64,000 bases of DNA. Source: Bin55 sp028819195 (GTDB lineage Bacteria > Pseudomonadota > Gammaproteobacteria > Pseudomonadales > Azotimanducaceae). The stretch covers positions 186,001-250,000 of the forward strand of contig JAPPMF010000012.1 in assembly GCA_028819195.1 (NCBI GenBank), in the 5' to 3' direction. A program made the position numbers and the translations under genes. Of this stretch, positions 63,876 through 64,000 are shown piece by piece. Numbering within the stretch: position 1 is the first letter of the stretch; each line of letters opens with the position of its first letter. The notes under the pieces were generated by a model. That model did not search any database. It saw nothing but the letters and a program-made list of their open reading frames with translations, and was not told the DNA's origin.

Positions 63876-64000
63876 ATGACCAAATCAATCTCGCATGCCC
63901 GTGTGCTAACGATTAATGCGCTAGTTCTTATATTAACTTGTTTCGTACTAAGAAGTGCGTCGGTATACTCGTCATCCATTTCGGTAGATACCTCTGTAAC
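63876..64000 (+). CDS. Start of an unknown exported protein, cut by the right edge
   Basis: A plus-strand frame begins at the ATG at 63876 and is still open at the window end (41 codons). It has a basic start (MTKSISHAR) followed by a hydrophobic stretch (about 10-25) and then small polar residues (RSASVYSSS), like a signal peptide. It is divergent from queA across an 86-bp gap. No clear Shine-Dalgarno is seen, so this may be chance. Confidence 0.4.
   Translation, partial: MTKSISHARVLTINALVLILTCFVLRSASVYSSSISVDTSV

Noticed and set aside
1..64000. tRNA, rRNA, CRISPR array, insertion sequence, attachment site or prophage
   Set aside because: I looked through the gaps by eye and found none, including no selC near selAB; a tool-based scan was not possible.

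Overview
The window is a stretch of bacterial chromosome, most likely from an uncultivated or little-studied gammaproteobacterium. The order truA-asd-leuB-leuD-leuC, the run sdhCDAB-sucAB-lpd-sucCD, and the blocks guaB/xseA-guaA-tadA-purL and queA-tgt-yajC-secDF/suhB-trmJ-iscS-ndk-rlmN-rodZ-hisS-yfgM-bamB-der all match, as I recall it, the gene order of Pseudomonas and relatives. Genes are packed, many pairs overlap by 4 bp, and the base composition leans to A+T. I see no rRNA, tRNA, CRISPR array, transposase or integrase, and no dedicated transcription factor apart from a winged-helix tail on a Fic protein. Several genes usual in these blocks are absent from them: ispG and pilF, iscR/iscU/iscA/hscBA/fdx, and fimV. 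Taken together this suggests a streamlined genome.

Positions 1-5000 form a small accessory (defence-like) island on the minus strand. It holds the N-terminal 563 residues of a Mrr-nuclease/helicase protein of the type ISP restriction-modification kind, cut by the window edge. It also holds a decayed ArdC-type antirestriction gene broken by frameshifts and deletions, a small protein with two membrane helices and an unrecognised soluble tail, and a Fic AMP-transferase with a class II inhibitory helix. The fic gene is preceded by two 29-bp palindromes exactly 40 bp apart.

Positions 5000-12750 carry truA, asd and the leucine genes leuB, leuD and leuC, then a ThDP-dependent decarboxylase/synthase-like enzyme and a DUF4892 envelope protein. 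Positions 12757-26638 carry gpsA and htpG, then the complete TCA segment from succinate dehydrogenase through 2-oxoglutarate dehydrogenase to succinyl-CoA synthetase, all on the minus strand. Upstream of sdhC lies a secreted FG-GAP/DsbD-alpha fusion of a kind more familiar from Planctomycetes and Verrucomicrobia.

Positions 29012-32259 (plus strand) are selA-selB, the selenocysteine insertion factors, without selC, selD or a recognisable selenoprotein nearby. Then come purT, an unknown cysteine-rich membrane-anchored protein, purL, tadA, a divergent EF-G paralogue, guaA and guaB. Divergent from guaB are xseA, with an unusually long coiled-coil region, and an M23 peptidase.

Positions 48117-63789 hold ribosome, envelope and translation housekeeping genes: der, bamB, yfgM, hisS, rodZ, rlmN, ndk, iscS, trmJ, suhB, secF, secD, yajC, tgt and queA. 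The SuhB here has lost key metal ligands of inositol monophosphatase and is probably a non-catalytic transcription antitermination partner. The most interesting leads are the pseudoenzyme SuhB, the left-hand defence island with its Fic operator pair, and the minimal isc locus.
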